NCBI RefSeq assembly: GCF_011290505.1
Contig: NZ_JAANPV010000009.1
Location: 117,748-181,747, forward strand
Reading direction: 5' to 3'
Origin: Paenalcaligenes suwonensis
Lineage (GTDB): Bacteria; Pseudomonadota; Gammaproteobacteria; Burkholderiales; Burkholderiaceae_B
DNA length: 64,000 nucleotides
In this document: positions 38,246 to 47,893 of the stretch, in pieces
How the letters are laid out: each line of letters opens with the position of its first letter
How positions within the stretch are numbered: position 1 is the stretch's first letter
Notes under the pieces: generated by a model
The model's input: the letters and a program-made list of their open reading frames with translations, nothing else
What the model was told of the DNA's origin: nothing
The model's database searches: none
Made by a program: the position numbers and the translations under genes

Positions 38246-39490
38246 TTAGATAATCAACAGTAACCAGCCCATTGCCATGAGCATGCAAGCGACAGCAACG
38301 ATGCCCCCTGAGCGGGTAAATTCTGCAAAGGATATTTTTACCCCGCAGCTAGCGGCTTGCTCCACCACAATAATGCCGGCCAAGCTACCAAATACAAATA
38401 AGTTACTGGAAAAGCCGGAGCCTAGTGTTAAGGCAGCTCCCAGTGCATCTTGTGTACCAGCGTCTGGGTGCAAGAAGGGAATAAGCAGCATGACAGCAGG
38501 GTTGTTGCCCACAATAGTGCTCAGTACACCGGTAGTCCAAAATAGCAGTAGGGGGTCGTTGAGGTTGACTCCCCATTCATTAAGATGGTGCAGCATATCT
38601 TGTGGCAAGCCCGTATTCGCGAAGGCCGCATTCACTACAAACAGCCCCATAATGAGCAGCAGTAGGTTGCCGTCCACATGCTTCAGCATGTCGCTAGAGG
38701 CAATCTTTCGGTTCATGAGTAAGAAGCCTGCAGCGGTTAAGGCGATCAGCTCACGAGGCCATAGGTCAACCATAAAAGCGATGATCACTAAAACGGTAAT
38801 GAAGCCGGCTTTTAGGGTCTCCCAGCGGTCTAGCGGGGGCGAGGCCACAGCAGCTGGTACGGGAGAGGTAGGGCGTTCGTTAGCAGGTAAGGCCCAACGA
38901 CCTCGGTATAACCATGCCAACACTGCCCAAATGACCAATAACGACAGCAAAGCAGGTAAGCCTGATACTTTCAGCAGCCCCATGAACGATAGATCCAAGC
39001 CCTGAGCGGCGATCATATTTTGAGGGCTACCTATTAAGGTGCCTGCGGCGCCGTTGTTGGCAGCAAAGCAAAAGCCCAATAAGAAGGGGATGGGATTAAG
39101 TCCGCGAGATAAGGTAATAGATACCAGTAGCGGTGTCATTGCCACTACAACCACGTCATTGGTGAGCAAGGCAGACAGCAGTCCGCCTACGCCAATGAGC
39201 ACACCTAATAGTATGGGCTCACTGACTTTTAAAGACGCTACGCGTTGGGCTGTCCAATCGTAAAAGCCAGAAACAATAAAGCTGGATGACACCACCATCA
39301 GGCCAAACAGCATGCCTATAGTAGAGTAATCAATGGATTGCCATGCTTGGGCTGGGCTAATACTGCCTATAGCCATCATGGCGAGCGAACCAATCACCGC
39401 AGCGCCGGTACGGTCTACCTTGAGCCCGGGGAGTTTGCCAAAGCCCATGGCAATATAAACAAGCAAAAATACGATGACGGTTTGGGTCAT
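38246..39490 (-). CDS. SLC13/ArsB-type anion permease
   Basis: 414 residues, about 10-11 helices. Two inverted-repeat halves of the ion-transporter superfamily are recognisable: LLSALLTNDVVVVAMTPLLVSI with AANNGAAGTLIGSPQNMIAAQG in the first half, and FWTTGVLSTIVGNNPAVMLL with GSGFSSNLFVFGSLAGIIVVEQA in the second. This is the ArsB/CitM/SLC13 layout, so it transports an anion (dicarboxylate, citrate, sulfate or arsenite). No arsR/arsC partner is present and specificity cannot be assigned. Confidence 0.82.
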   Translation of the reverse strand: MTQTVIVFLLVYIAMGFGKLPGLKVDRTGAAVIGSLAMMAIGSISPAQAWQSIDYSTIGMLFGLMVVSSSFIVSGFYDWTAQRVASLKVSEPILLGVLIGVGGLLSALLTNDVVVVAMTPLLVSITLSRGLNPIPFLLGFCFAANNGAAGTLIGSPQNMIAAQGLDLSFMGLLKVSGLPALLSLLVIWAVLAWLYRGRWALPANERPTSPVPAAVASPPLDRWETLKAGFITVLVIIAFMVDLWPRELIALTAAGFLLMNRKIASSDMLKHVDGNLLLLIMGLFVVNAAFANTGLPQDMLHHLNEWGVNLNDPLLLFWTTGVLSTIVGNNPAVMLLIPFLHPDAGTQDALGAALTLGSGFSSNLFVFGSLAGIIVVEQAASCGVKISFAEFTRSGGIVAVACMLMAMGWLLLII

Positions 39491-39655
39491 GTGATGTCAG
39501 CCTGCAAAGAGGCAGTAGCCGTAAAAGAAAAAACAGATTGTACTGGATAGGGCTGACAAAAATAGGACAGGTAATGCGTAGTACTACTGATCAAGTACGT
39601 TAAAGAGTGCAAGGATACCAATGAGCGAGGGGTTGATAGCAACCCCTCTGATGGG

Positions 39656-41014
39656 TTAACTGGCGAGTAGTTGATGGCTGAGTTGGTTATGGGTGCGAAC
39701 AATGTTGCGCACATCTACATGCTGGAACTGACCATCTTGTATCAGCACGCGGCCATTCACAATGTTGTGAGAGACGGCAGCGCTGCCGCACAGTAACGTG
39801 GCCGCAATAGGATCGTGCAGAGCGCCTGCATAAGCGAGGTCGTTTAAGTCAAAGGCAATAATATCTGCCGCAAAACCTGTGCTAAGTTGGCCTATGTCAT
39901 GACGATTCAACACAGCAGCACCACCACGAGTGGCCGCCCATAAGGCTTCACGTGCGGTAAAGCGACGAGGGTCTTCAGCGGCAACGCGTTGCAGCAGCAT
40001 GGCTTGGCGTGCTTCATTCAGTAAGTTGCCAGAGTCGTTAGAGGCACTGCCATCCACACCTAAACCTACTTTGACGTGTTGATCTAGCATGGCGCGTATG
40101 GGGGCAATACCAGAGCCTAAGCGCATGTTTGAACATGGGCAGTGGGCAATACCGGTACCGGTACGCGAAAACAGTTTAATGCCGTTATCGTCTAGGTGTA
40201 CGCAGTGTGCGTGCCAGACATCAGGGCCTACCCAGCCTAGTTCCTCTACGTACTCGGCAGGTGTGCAGTTAAACTTCTCGCGTGAGTAGGCCAAATCGTT
40301 TTGGTTTTCGGCTAAGTGCGTGTGCAGCGACACATTTAGGCTGCGGGCTAGTACGGCACTTTCACGCATAAGGTCGCGGGATACTGAAAACGGTGAGCAT
40401 GGAGCCAAGGCAATACGCAACATCGCACCATGGCTAGCATCATGATAGCGTTCTACCAAACGCTGCATATCGTTCAAAATATGCTGTTCATCTTCTACCA
40501 AGGTATCGGGGGGTAGGCCTCCTTTGCTTTCACCTACACTCATCGCGCCACGGCTGGCATGAAAGCGCATCCCCATTTCATGGGCGGCTTCAATGGTGTG
40601 GTCTAAGGTGCTGCCATTGGGAAATAAATACAGATGATCCGAGCTGGTGGTGCAACCACTGCGCAGCAGTTCGGCCATCGCGGTTTGGGTGGAGGCATGC
40701 AGCATAGGGGGTGTAATGCGCCCCCAAATCGGGTATAGCGTTTTTAGCCAACCAAACAGCTCGGCGTCTTGGGCTTTAGGCACGGCGCGTGTCAGTGTTT
40801 GGTACATGTGATGGTGGGTGTTGATTAGCCCCGGCATCACCACATGATGGCTAAGGTCTAGCGTTTGATCTACGGGCACATCGGGGCACTGCTCTTGAGG
40901 GCCTACGTACTCGATGAGGTTGTTGTTGATCAGGATAGCTGCTTGTTGAAGTTCATCCTGACTATCGTTCATGGTAGCCAGTGTATGGATATTGTTGAGC
41001 AGAATGCGTGTCAT
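39656..41014 (-). CDS. Amidohydrolase, 8-oxoguanine deaminase type
   Basis: 452 residues. Metal-dependent amidohydrolase of the TrzN/AtzB-like purine deaminase branch. The HxH metal motif is in MPGLINTHHHMYQTLTR, further ligands in LHTHLAENQND and HAHCVHLDDNG, and the Asp in GLGVDGSASNDSGNLLNEAR. The segment PCSPFSVSRDLM resembles 8-oxoguanine deaminases, which convert 8-oxoguanine to urate; guanine deamination is the alternative. The start is the ATG at 41014 (MTRILLNNIHTL); an ATG nine codons upstream is less likely. The xanthine permease gene lies upstream on the same strand, supporting purine catabolism. Confidence 0.8.
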   Translation of the reverse strand: MTRILLNNIHTLATMNDSQDELQQAAILINNNLIEYVGPQEQCPDVPVDQTLDLSHHVVMPGLINTHHHMYQTLTRAVPKAQDAELFGWLKTLYPIWGRITPPMLHASTQTAMAELLRSGCTTSSDHLYLFPNGSTLDHTIEAAHEMGMRFHASRGAMSVGESKGGLPPDTLVEDEQHILNDMQRLVERYHDASHGAMLRIALAPCSPFSVSRDLMRESAVLARSLNVSLHTHLAENQNDLAYSREKFNCTPAEYVEELGWVGPDVWHAHCVHLDDNGIKLFSRTGTGIAHCPCSNMRLGSGIAPIRAMLDQHVKVGLGVDGSASNDSGNLLNEARQAMLLQRVAAEDPRRFTAREALWAATRGGAAVLNRHDIGQLSTGFAADIIAFDLNDLAYAGALHDPIAATLLCGSAAVSHNIVNGRVLIQDGQFQHVDVRNIVRTHNQLSHQLLAS

Positions 41015-41094
41015 GGTTAAAACCCTAGTAATACCAGTCATGCCTTGGCGTGCAGAGGCACGATGTGGTGTTAAATGCCAATGGACTGATACGC

Positions 41095-41160
41095 GTACCG
41101 GCGGTACAAGGGCGGTTCCCTTGTTTGGTTAAACGGGGGATTGCTAGGCCCCGTTTAACC
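41095..41160 (-). promoter_or_regulatory. Three tandem hairpins between xanthine permease and deaminase
   Basis: GTACC/GGTAC (41095-41107), ACAAGGG/CCCTTGT (41106-41124) and GGTTAAACGGGG/CCCCGTTTAACC (41127-41160, 12 bp) follow one another. None has a clean T run on the minus strand, so the block may be a leaky terminator or processing signal separating the two genes. Confidence 0.55.
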
Positions 41161-41169
41161 CAGATACAG

Positions 41170-42504
41170 TTAGGTTTGAGCCTGGGTGGCAGGCTGTTTT
41201 AAACCATTGAAATACAAATTCAGCAGTACAGCAGAAAAGGACGCTAACAAAATACCGCTGTGCAAAACAGGCTCTAACGAGTCGGGAAGCTGGCTAAAGA
41301 ATTTCGGTGCTACGGTAGGAATCAGCGCCATCCCTAAGCTGATGGCCACAATAAAGGTGTTATGGCGCTGCTGTGCATAGTCTACTTGGGACAAAATACG
41401 AATACCTGTTGCTAAGACCATTCCAAACATCACAATGCCCGCACCGCCCAATACAAAGGTGGGGATAGAGGCTACTAATAGGGAAATCTTAGGTACCAAG
41501 CCTAACACCACCAGAATCACGCCAGCCATCACGCCCACCCAACGGCTACGTACACCGGTAATACCGACTAGGCCTACGTTTTGCGAAAAAGAAGTATGGG
41601 GGAAGGTATTGAAAAAACCGCCAATCACCGTACCTAAGGCATCGACGTTTAAGCCTTTTTCTAGCGCTTTACGGTCTACAGGGCGTTCTACAATTTCGCC
41701 TAGTGCCAAGAACATGCCCATGGACTCAATAAAGGTGATGAGCATTACTACGGTTAGGGTCACGATAGACCAGAGTTCAAACTTGGGGGGACCAAAGTGA
41801 AAGGGCAGAATCAAGGCAAACCATGCCATGTCGCCTATACCTTGTAGGCTGACTTCGCCCATGAACAAGGCAATCACAAAGCCAAAAGCCATACCTAGTA
41901 GTACGGCAATATTAGCAATGAAGCCGCGCACATAGCGGGTGATCAGCAGAATAAATATCAGTACGGCTAGCGAGGTCAGTAGGTAGCGAGGTGCACCATA
42001 ATCAGGGCTACCTACACCACCAGCCGCCCAGTTAATCCCCACTCCGATAATGGATAAGCCAATAGATGTAATCACAATACCGGTGACCAGGGGCGGGAAA
42101 AACCGCATCACTTTCCCTATTAGTGGCACAAAGAGCAGGGAAATGGCTCCCGCTGCAATAGTTGCTCCAAAAATACCCTGTAAGCCCATGTCGGGGTTCA
42201 TGCCTATGCTGACCATGGGGCCAACAGCAGCAAAGGTAACGGCCATAATCACGGGTAGCCTAATCCCAAAGCGCCCAAAGCCTATACATTGGATAAGCGT
42301 CACTACACCACAGCAAAAAAGGTCGGCACTGATCAAAAAAGCAATAGTAGCCTTGTCTAGATTGAGCGCGCCGCCAATGATTAGGGGGACGGCAACGGCC
42401 CCGGCGTACATCACCAGTACGTGCTGCAATCCTAGGGTAAAGAGCTGCATAAGAGGGGGGCGCGCATCGACGGGATGCGTCTGTTTGACTGCAGTGTTTT
42501 GCAT
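41170..42504 (-). CDS. NCS2 xanthine/purine permease
   Basis: 444-residue inner-membrane symporter of the NCS2 family, xanthine/urate branch (XanQ/PbuX-like). LGLQHVLVMYAGAVAVPLIIGGAL, FIESMGMFLALGEIVERPVD and NTFPHTSFSQNVGLVGITGVRSRW are the family motifs, including the conserved His of TM1 and Glu of TM8. The ATG at 42504 has GGAGACAAC directly upstream; the ATG 13 codons earlier lacks a site. It is followed by the 8-oxoguanine deaminase-type gene, suggesting uptake then oxidation/deamination of purines. XanP-type is probable but xanthine versus urate cannot be told. Confidence 0.87.
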   Translation of the reverse strand: MQNTAVKQTHPVDARPPLMQLFTLGLQHVLVMYAGAVAVPLIIGGALNLDKATIAFLISADLFCCGVVTLIQCIGFGRFGIRLPVIMAVTFAAVGPMVSIGMNPDMGLQGIFGATIAAGAISLLFVPLIGKVMRFFPPLVTGIVITSIGLSIIGVGINWAAGGVGSPDYGAPRYLLTSLAVLIFILLITRYVRGFIANIAVLLGMAFGFVIALFMGEVSLQGIGDMAWFALILPFHFGPPKFELWSIVTLTVVMLITFIESMGMFLALGEIVERPVDRKALEKGLNVDALGTVIGGFFNTFPHTSFSQNVGLVGITGVRSRWVGVMAGVILVVLGLVPKISLLVASIPTFVLGGAGIVMFGMVLATGIRILSQVDYAQQRHNTFIVAISLGMALIPTVAPKFFSQLPDSLEPVLHSGILLASFSAVLLNLYFNGLKQPATQAQT

Positions 42505-42663
42505 GTTGTCTCCGGTAATTTTTATAGTTTGGTGCTTGTGCAATAGGGTAGGCTTAGGTCGTGCGGCCCTAAAAAAGTATCGCCAGCAGCGAATGGCCTG
42601 TCCATAGTTGAACTGGAATGACGGTTATTCCGATTTGCTGAACTTCATTGGGAAACGAGCATG

Positions 42664-42705
42664 AAAAAACCCCGCACACTAGGACTATTTTCCTAGTGTG
42701 CGGGG
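42664..42705 (-). terminator. Strong terminator of the peptidase/Dpp-type operon
   Basis: On the minus strand a perfect 15-bp stem (CCCCGCACACTAGGA with TCCTAGTGTGCGGGG) is followed by six T residues, 73 bases after the M20 peptidase stop. Confidence 0.92.
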
Positions 42706-42777
42706 CTATAAATCGCAGTGCCTAACGCTGTATCTGGTGGAATACGAGCGAGGAACTCTCTTTAGGCAAACACGTGA

Positions 42778-43914
42778 TTAGTTCAGACCTTTAAGCATTT
42801 TCTGCCAAAACACTAAACGTTCAGGCAAGGTCGAAACCAAAATATGTTCACGTAATGTGTGGGCACCATCGCCATCAGCACCTAAACCATCCAAAGTAGG
42901 AATGCCTAGCGCAGCAGTAAAGTTGGCATCGCTACCACCGCCAGTCATGGGGGCCTCTTCTAGTGTGAAGCCTGCTTCTTTTGCATAGGCTTGGGCTTTT
43001 TTTAGCAGAGCCGCCGTGGCCTCAGTGCGTGGCATAGGAGGGCGATTCACGGCAAACTTCACGTCTACCTCTACATCGGGGGTGACGGCTTTGAGCTGGT
43101 CTACTTTTTCGCGTAACACGTGTTCGGCTTCGGGGTCTGGAATACGGAAGTCCACATCTACTGAACAGTGCTCGGGCACTACGTTAGACGTAGTGCCGCC
43201 TTTAATGAGGCCTACACTCACGGTGATACCGCGCTCGTAATCTGTCATGGCCTGCAGGGCTAGCACTTGGTGCGCCATTTCCTGAATGGCGTTTCTACCT
43301 TTTTGGTGTTGCACACCAGCGTGGGCAGGGCGGCCATGAGTGGTGACATAAATGTGGCCCGTGCCTTTACGTGCTGTCACGCAGCGACCACCTTCAGCTC
43401 GTGCAGGTTCGCACACCAACACATAACGGGTATTGCGTGCAAATTTCTCAATGTGCTCGCGTGAGTAGAAGGTGCCGGTTTCCTCGTCTGGAACAATCAC
43501 AAAATCAATGGGTAAGGCGCTGCTGTCTGGCTCAGAAAGTGAGCCCATGGCAGTAAGGGCTAACCATGTGCCTGCTTTCATGTCATAGATGCCTGGGCCG
43601 TACAGCCGGTCTTCTTCTTGGCGGAAAGGGTTGCGTTCTAAGGTACCCACTGGGTGCACGGTGTCGTAGTGGGCTAGCAGCATAATGCCGGGGCGATCAT
43701 CACCGGCACGGCGGTTATGGAAATGCAACAAGGGGCCTGTTTCCTCGCCTAAGGACAACGTCTGTGTTTGTAGCCCAAGCGCGGTGGCATCGCGTAGCAG
43801 TATGTCAGCCATGGTGCGCAACGCGGCTGGATCATGGGAAGGAGACTCACACTCAACCCAGTTCTGGATATGGCGAATCATCTGATCAATAGAAAGCGGT
43901 GATGTGGAAGGCAT
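42778..43914 (-). CDS. M20 family metallopeptidase (carboxypeptidase G2-like)
   Basis: 378 residues. Two-zinc exopeptidase: first His/Asp in MLLAHYDTVHPVG, bridging Asp in LYGPGIYDMKAG, catalytic Glu in VPDEETGTF, ligand Glu in VLVCEPAR, last His in GDGAHTLREH. The dimerisation (lid) domain lies at about 180-290 (VTTHGRPAHAGVQHQKGRNA). No signal peptide, so cytosolic. It is the last gene of a minus-strand operon with a peptide-type ABC importer, so it probably hydrolyses the imported peptide, acyl-amino acid or folate-like conjugate. The ATG at 43914 is two codons inside an alternative ATG at 43920. Confidence 0.85.
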   Translation of the reverse strand: MPSTSPLSIDQMIRHIQNWVECESPSHDPAALRTMADILLRDATALGLQTQTLSLGEETGPLLHFHNRRAGDDRPGIMLLAHYDTVHPVGTLERNPFRQEEDRLYGPGIYDMKAGTWLALTAMGSLSEPDSSALPIDFVIVPDEETGTFYSREHIEKFARNTRYVLVCEPARAEGGRCVTARKGTGHIYVTTHGRPAHAGVQHQKGRNAIQEMAHQVLALQAMTDYERGITVSVGLIKGGTTSNVVPEHCSVDVDFRIPDPEAEHVLREKVDQLKAVTPDVEVDVKFAVNRPPMPRTEATAALLKKAQAYAKEAGFTLEEAPMTGGGSDANFTAALGIPTLDGLGADGDGAHTLREHILVSTLPERLVFWQKMLKGLN

Positions 43915-43937
43915 AATCAATAACTTTATAAAGGTGG

Positions 43938-44936
43938 TCAGGCATCCAAGAGATGACAGGCAGCTTGGTGTTGGCTATTTAATGAACGAAGTACCGGTGC
44001 TTCCTCGCGGCAGCGTGGCATCGCGTGCGGGCAGCGCGGGTGAAACGCACAGCCAGACGGAGGATTAAGCGGAGAAGGTAGCTCACCCTTAATAGGGGTG
44101 AAGTTTCGCTTCTGGCGGGACATGTCTGGCATTTCAGCCAACAAGGCTTGCGTGTAAGGGTGTGCAGCATGGTTGAATACTTCGCTGGTCGGAGCGATTT
44201 CAACAATGCGACCTAAATACATGATGGCAACGCGGTCAGAAATATGACGTACAACGCCCAAATCATGGCTAATAAATAAATAGGTCAGGTTGCGCTGATC
44301 ACGTAAATCCATGAACAGGTTGATCACTTGCGCTTGAATGGATACATCTAGCGCAGCAACCGGTTCGTCACATACCAAAAAAGAAGGTTGTACCATCAGG
44401 GCTCTGGCAATCCCTATACGTTGACGTTGACCACCAGAGATTTGATAGGGGTAACGATTGCGGTATTCTTTATCCAGACCGACCTCAGCAAGCGCTGCAT
44501 CAACACGGTCAGGAATTTGGTCTGGAGTAGCCAGCTTATGTACTTTTAGGGCTTCACCCAGAATTTGGTGCAGCTGTTGTTTGGGGTTTAGCGAGGCTTG
44601 CGGGTCTTGAAAGATCATTTGTACGCCTAGGGTGTAATCCAATAAGGCTTTACCACGTAGGGTAGAAATATCGTGCTGCTGATAGTGGATACTACCCTCG
44701 CTTGGACGGATTAGGCCTGCGACCATGCGCCCTAACGTGGATTTACCGCAGCCAGACTCACCCACTAACCCCAATACTTCCCCTTTCTGAATGGAAAGAG
44801 AAATATTGCTGACGGCGTGTACGGTGGGTGGGGTAGTGTTGACCCCGCATAACCCTACCAATTTTTGTACTAAGTCGGGTTTTTTACTGAACTTCTTGCT
44901 CAGATCTCTGATTTCGATAGCAGGATGTGAGGTCAT
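43938..44936 (-). CDS. Oligo/dipeptide ABC transporter ATP-binding protein (DppF type)
   Basis: 332 residues. Walker [17 protein letters not shown], signature [15 protein letters not shown], Walker [13 protein letters not shown], and the C-terminal oligopeptide-transporter tail [14 protein letters not shown], with the cysteine pattern typical of OppF/DppF. The ATG at 44936 overlaps the DppD-type stop by four bases; the longer upstream reading has no support. Confidence 0.92.
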   Translation of the reverse strand: MTSHPAIEIRDLSKKFSKKPDLVQKLVGLCGVNTTPPTVHAVSNISLSIQKGEVLGLVGESGCGKSTLGRMVAGLIRPSEGSIHYQQHDISTLRGKALLDYTLGVQMIFQDPQASLNPKQQLHQILGEALKVHKLATPDQIPDRVDAALAEVGLDKEYRNRYPYQISGGQRQRIGIARALMVQPSFLVCDEPVAALDVSIQAQVINLFMDLRDQRNLTYLFISHDLGVVRHISDRVAIMYLGRIVEIAPTSEVFNHAAHPYTQALLAEMPDMSRQKRNFTPIKGELPSPLNPPSGCAFHPRCPHAMPRCREEAPVLRSLNSQHQAACHLLDA

Positions 44937-45925
44937 GCGTGTTCCTGTGTAGATGAGATAGGGGCATAGCAACTGTAATAGCGATCCCCTTGCCACGTTT
45001 GTGGTGGAACTGCAGTGGCACACTGGCTGGTTTGGTATGGGCAACGAGGCCTAAAGGTACAGCCAGCTTCTCTGCCTGTTAGCGTAGGAGCCATACCGTT
45101 AATTTGGGTAAGGCGTTTGCCAGGTAGGGTGGCAGTAGGCATGGAGCGTAGTAAGCCTTGGGTGTAAGGGTGGCGCGGCGAGCTGAGGATATCCGCCACG
45201 CTACCGTACTCCACAATACGACCGGCATACATGACGGCAACCTTGTCAGCCAATTCGGCCACCACACCTAAGTCGTGGGTAATCCAGATCATGGCAGTAT
45301 TGTGCTCACGACAGAGCTGCTGCATTTGATACAGAATTTGCCCTTGGATGGTGACGTCTAAGGCTGTGGTAGGTTCGTCTGCTATGATCAAATCAGGGTG
45401 GTTCAGCATGGCAATCGCAATGGCCACACGCTGACGCATACCGCCTGAAAACTCATGCGGGTAACTGTTTAAGCGTTTTTCTGGGGCCGGGATTCCTACC
45501 ATTTCCAACGCTTCAATACAGCGCGCCTCGGCCTGTTTTGCTGGCGTTTTAGGATAATGGCACTGAATGGCTTCCATCATCTGCTCTTTAATGCGCAGTA
45601 CAGGATTCAACGTCATCAGAGGGTCTTGGAAGATCATGGCAATCTTGTTGCCACGCAGTTGGCGCAATTCTGCTTCTGGCATGTCTCGCAGGTTTTGTCC
45701 GTTAAACAAAACATCGCCAGATACGACCTCACCGGGTGGGTCTATCAAACCAAGCAGTGAAAAACCGGTGACGGACTTTCCTGATCCAGACTCGCCAACT
45801 AAGCCAATGATTTCGCCGCGTTCAACGCTAAGGTTGACGCCATCCACAGCTAGCCAAGCACCTTCGTTGGTATGAAATGCAGTACGTAAATCACGTACTT
45901 CCAGTAATGGGGTAGTAGTGTTCAT
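44933..45925 (-). CDS. Oligo/dipeptide ABC transporter ATP-binding protein (DppD type)
   Basis: 330 residues. Walker [22 protein letters not shown]-loop [16 protein letters not shown], signature [15 protein letters not shown], Walker [13 protein letters not shown] and C-terminal [14 protein letters not shown]. It pairs with the DppF-type ATPase. The start overlaps the permease stop by one base (TAATG) and the stop overlaps the next start (ATGA), so the operon is translationally coupled. Confidence 0.93.
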   Translation of the reverse strand: MNTTTPLLEVRDLRTAFHTNEGAWLAVDGVNLSVERGEIIGLVGESGSGKSVTGFSLLGLIDPPGEVVSGDVLFNGQNLRDMPEAELRQLRGNKIAMIFQDPLMTLNPVLRIKEQMMEAIQCHYPKTPAKQAEARCIEALEMVGIPAPEKRLNSYPHEFSGGMRQRVAIAIAMLNHPDLIIADEPTTALDVTIQGQILYQMQQLCREHNTAMIWITHDLGVVAELADKVAVMYAGRIVEYGSVADILSSPRHPYTQGLLRSMPTATLPGKRLTQINGMAPTLTGREAGCTFRPRCPYQTSQCATAVPPQTWQGDRYYSCYAPISSTQEHA

Positions 45926-46878
45926 TAGTGACGTGCATCCAGGCTAGTACGTAGGCGATCACCCACGATATTGATAGACAAAATCAGCAACAGCAGTGCA
46001 ATGCCGGGGAAAATGCTGATCCAGTAATCACCAGAAAGCAGGTACTCGAAGCCACTGGAAATCAATAGGCCTAGCGAAGGTTCGGTAATCGGTACACCTA
46101 CGCCAAGAAAAGACAGTGTCGCTTCCAGCACAATGGCTGTAGCGATCTGTACAGTCGCAAATACCATGATGGGGCCAGTACAGTTAGGCAGTAAGTGCAG
46201 CAACATAATGCGCCACGTAGGGAAACCTAAGTTTCTAGCGGCTTCTATGTATTCTTTGCTGCGTTCTTGTAGTACACGGCCACGCATAATGCGTGCGTAG
46301 TGTGCCCATTGCACAATAACCAATGCAAAGATCACTTTGTCTATGCCGCGACCCAGTACAGACAGCAACACTAGAGCTACCAAGATGGTGGGAAAGCCTA
46401 GGATGAAGTCCACCAGACGCATAATAAGCGTATCCACAATGCCGCCACGGTATGCGGCAATGAGACCTGCTAATGACCCAATGACGGTGGCAAGAAAGAC
46501 AGCGCCTAAACCCACGAGCAAACTGATACGTAGACCATACAAAATGGCACTGAGCATGTCGCGGCCTTGTGAATCTGTCCCTAACCAGTAGGTCCAGCCA
46601 TTCATGTTTTCAGAGCCGGGGGGTAAACGGCCATCTAAGATGTCCAAGGCCAGTAGGTCGTAAGGGTCTTGGGGGGCAAAGAAAGGGGCTACTAGAATAA
46701 AAGCAATTAACACAAATAGGGCAATCAGTGATCCGCGTACTGTGGGTCTGGATTGCAATCTGTGCAAAATTTTTGAACGCTTAGGCGTTTCCAGCAGGGG
46801 CTGGATACGCTTGATGGTGTCCGGCGTTGTGGCGGATGGCTCTTTAGGAGCCGCTGATGGGGGTAAATGGTTAGACAT
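45925..46878 (-). CDS. Peptide ABC transporter permease (DppC type)
   Basis: 317 residues. A long hydrophilic N-terminus precedes about six helices. LLALDILDGRLPPGSENMNG and YWLGTDSQGRDMLSAILYGLR is the conserved DppC/OppC entry, and EYIEAARNLGFPTWRIMLLHLLPN the EAA loop. It starts one base inside the DppB-type stop (TAATG). Confidence 0.93.
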   Translation of the reverse strand: MSNHLPPSAAPKEPSATTPDTIKRIQPLLETPKRSKILHRLQSRPTVRGSLIALFVLIAFILVAPFFAPQDPYDLLALDILDGRLPPGSENMNGWTYWLGTDSQGRDMLSAILYGLRISLLVGLGAVFLATVIGSLAGLIAAYRGGIVDTLIMRLVDFILGFPTILVALVLLSVLGRGIDKVIFALVIVQWAHYARIMRGRVLQERSKEYIEAARNLGFPTWRIMLLHLLPNCTGPIMVFATVQIATAIVLEATLSFLGVGVPITEPSLGLLISSGFEYLLSGDYWISIFPGIALLLLILSINIVGDRLRTSLDARH

Positions 46879-47855
46879 TAGTGACTTTGCTCCGTCAGTT
46901 GTACACGCGGATCAAGCACGGCATAAAGGATGTCAACGACCAGATTAATCAGCACAAATAGCAGGGTAACCAGCATGACGTATGCCACGATGACGGGTCT
47001 ATCCAGCTGATATACGCTGTCGATCAGCAGCTTGCCCATGCCAGGCCAAGAAAATACTGTTTCGGTAATGGTGGAGTAGGCAATTAACGTACCGAACTCA
47101 ATACCAATCACCGTAATGACGGGGATCATGATGTTACGCAGAATGTGTCGGTACACAATGCGGTTGGGGTTAATACCCTTAGCGCGTGCGAACTTTACAT
47201 AGTCTTGGTGCATGGCTTCAGAAACGCCAGCTGCTGTCATGCGCAAAATTAAGGCAATGTTAGCGATAGCCAAGTTCACTGCAGGCAAAATAATGTGAGA
47301 CCAGCCCTCGGAGCTAAAGAGGCTAAGTGGCACGCCTAATACCGTAACGGTAGGGCCACGGCCCGAAGCAGGCAGCCATCCTAGCCATACTGCAAACAGC
47401 AGGATGAGCACCATCCCCTGCCAAAAGTTTGGTAGTGAAAAGCCCAGTACAGAACCTGCCAAAATACCTCGGCCCAAGCGTTGCTCACGGTGTAAGCCAG
47501 CCACCATACCCAACGGGATACCGATAGTACAGGTTAAAAACATAGCCACTAGCACCAGTTCTAGGGTGGCAGGGAAACGAGACAGAATTAGGCTGCTGGC
47601 AGGAATACCATGTACAAAAGAGATGCCCAAATCACCATGTAGCATGCGCCAGAAAAAACTACCGTATTGTTGCCAAATGGGTAGGTCCAATCCCAAGCGC
47701 GCAATCAAGGCTTCACGTTCAGCCTGACTGGCGCTGGGGCTGACTAGCAGCTCAAGCGGGTCTCCCACGGTGTACACCGCAAAGAAAACCACGATAGAAA
47801 CTGCTAGCAGTACAAATAGGCTCTGCAAGAGTCTACGCAGAATAAAAACAGACAA
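46878..47855 (-). CDS. Peptide ABC transporter permease (DppB type)
   Basis: 325 residues, about six helices. The N-terminal FILRRLLQSLFVLLAVSIVVF and YVKFARAKGINPNRIVYRHILRN (EAA loop) plus TVFSWPGMGKLLIDSVYQLD are DppB/OppB hallmarks. It begins 38 bases after the binding-protein gene. Confidence 0.93.
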   Translation of the reverse strand: MSVFILRRLLQSLFVLLAVSIVVFFAVYTVGDPLELLVSPSASQAEREALIARLGLDLPIWQQYGSFFWRMLHGDLGISFVHGIPASSLILSRFPATLELVLVAMFLTCTIGIPLGMVAGLHREQRLGRGILAGSVLGFSLPNFWQGMVLILLFAVWLGWLPASGRGPTVTVLGVPLSLFSSEGWSHIILPAVNLAIANIALILRMTAAGVSEAMHQDYVKFARAKGINPNRIVYRHILRNIMIPVITVIGIEFGTLIAYSTITETVFSWPGMGKLLIDSVYQLDRPVIVAYVMLVTLLFVLINLVVDILYAVLDPRVQLTEQSH

Positions 47856-47893
47856 GGTATTAACCCCTTAACGCTAGAAAAATCGAGTAGGGG

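Noticed and set aside
42505..42660. Xanthine or guanine riboswitch before the xanthine permease
   Set aside because: A small hairpin (TTAGG/CCTAA) is present on the minus strand, but I could not recognise any purine riboswitch core.
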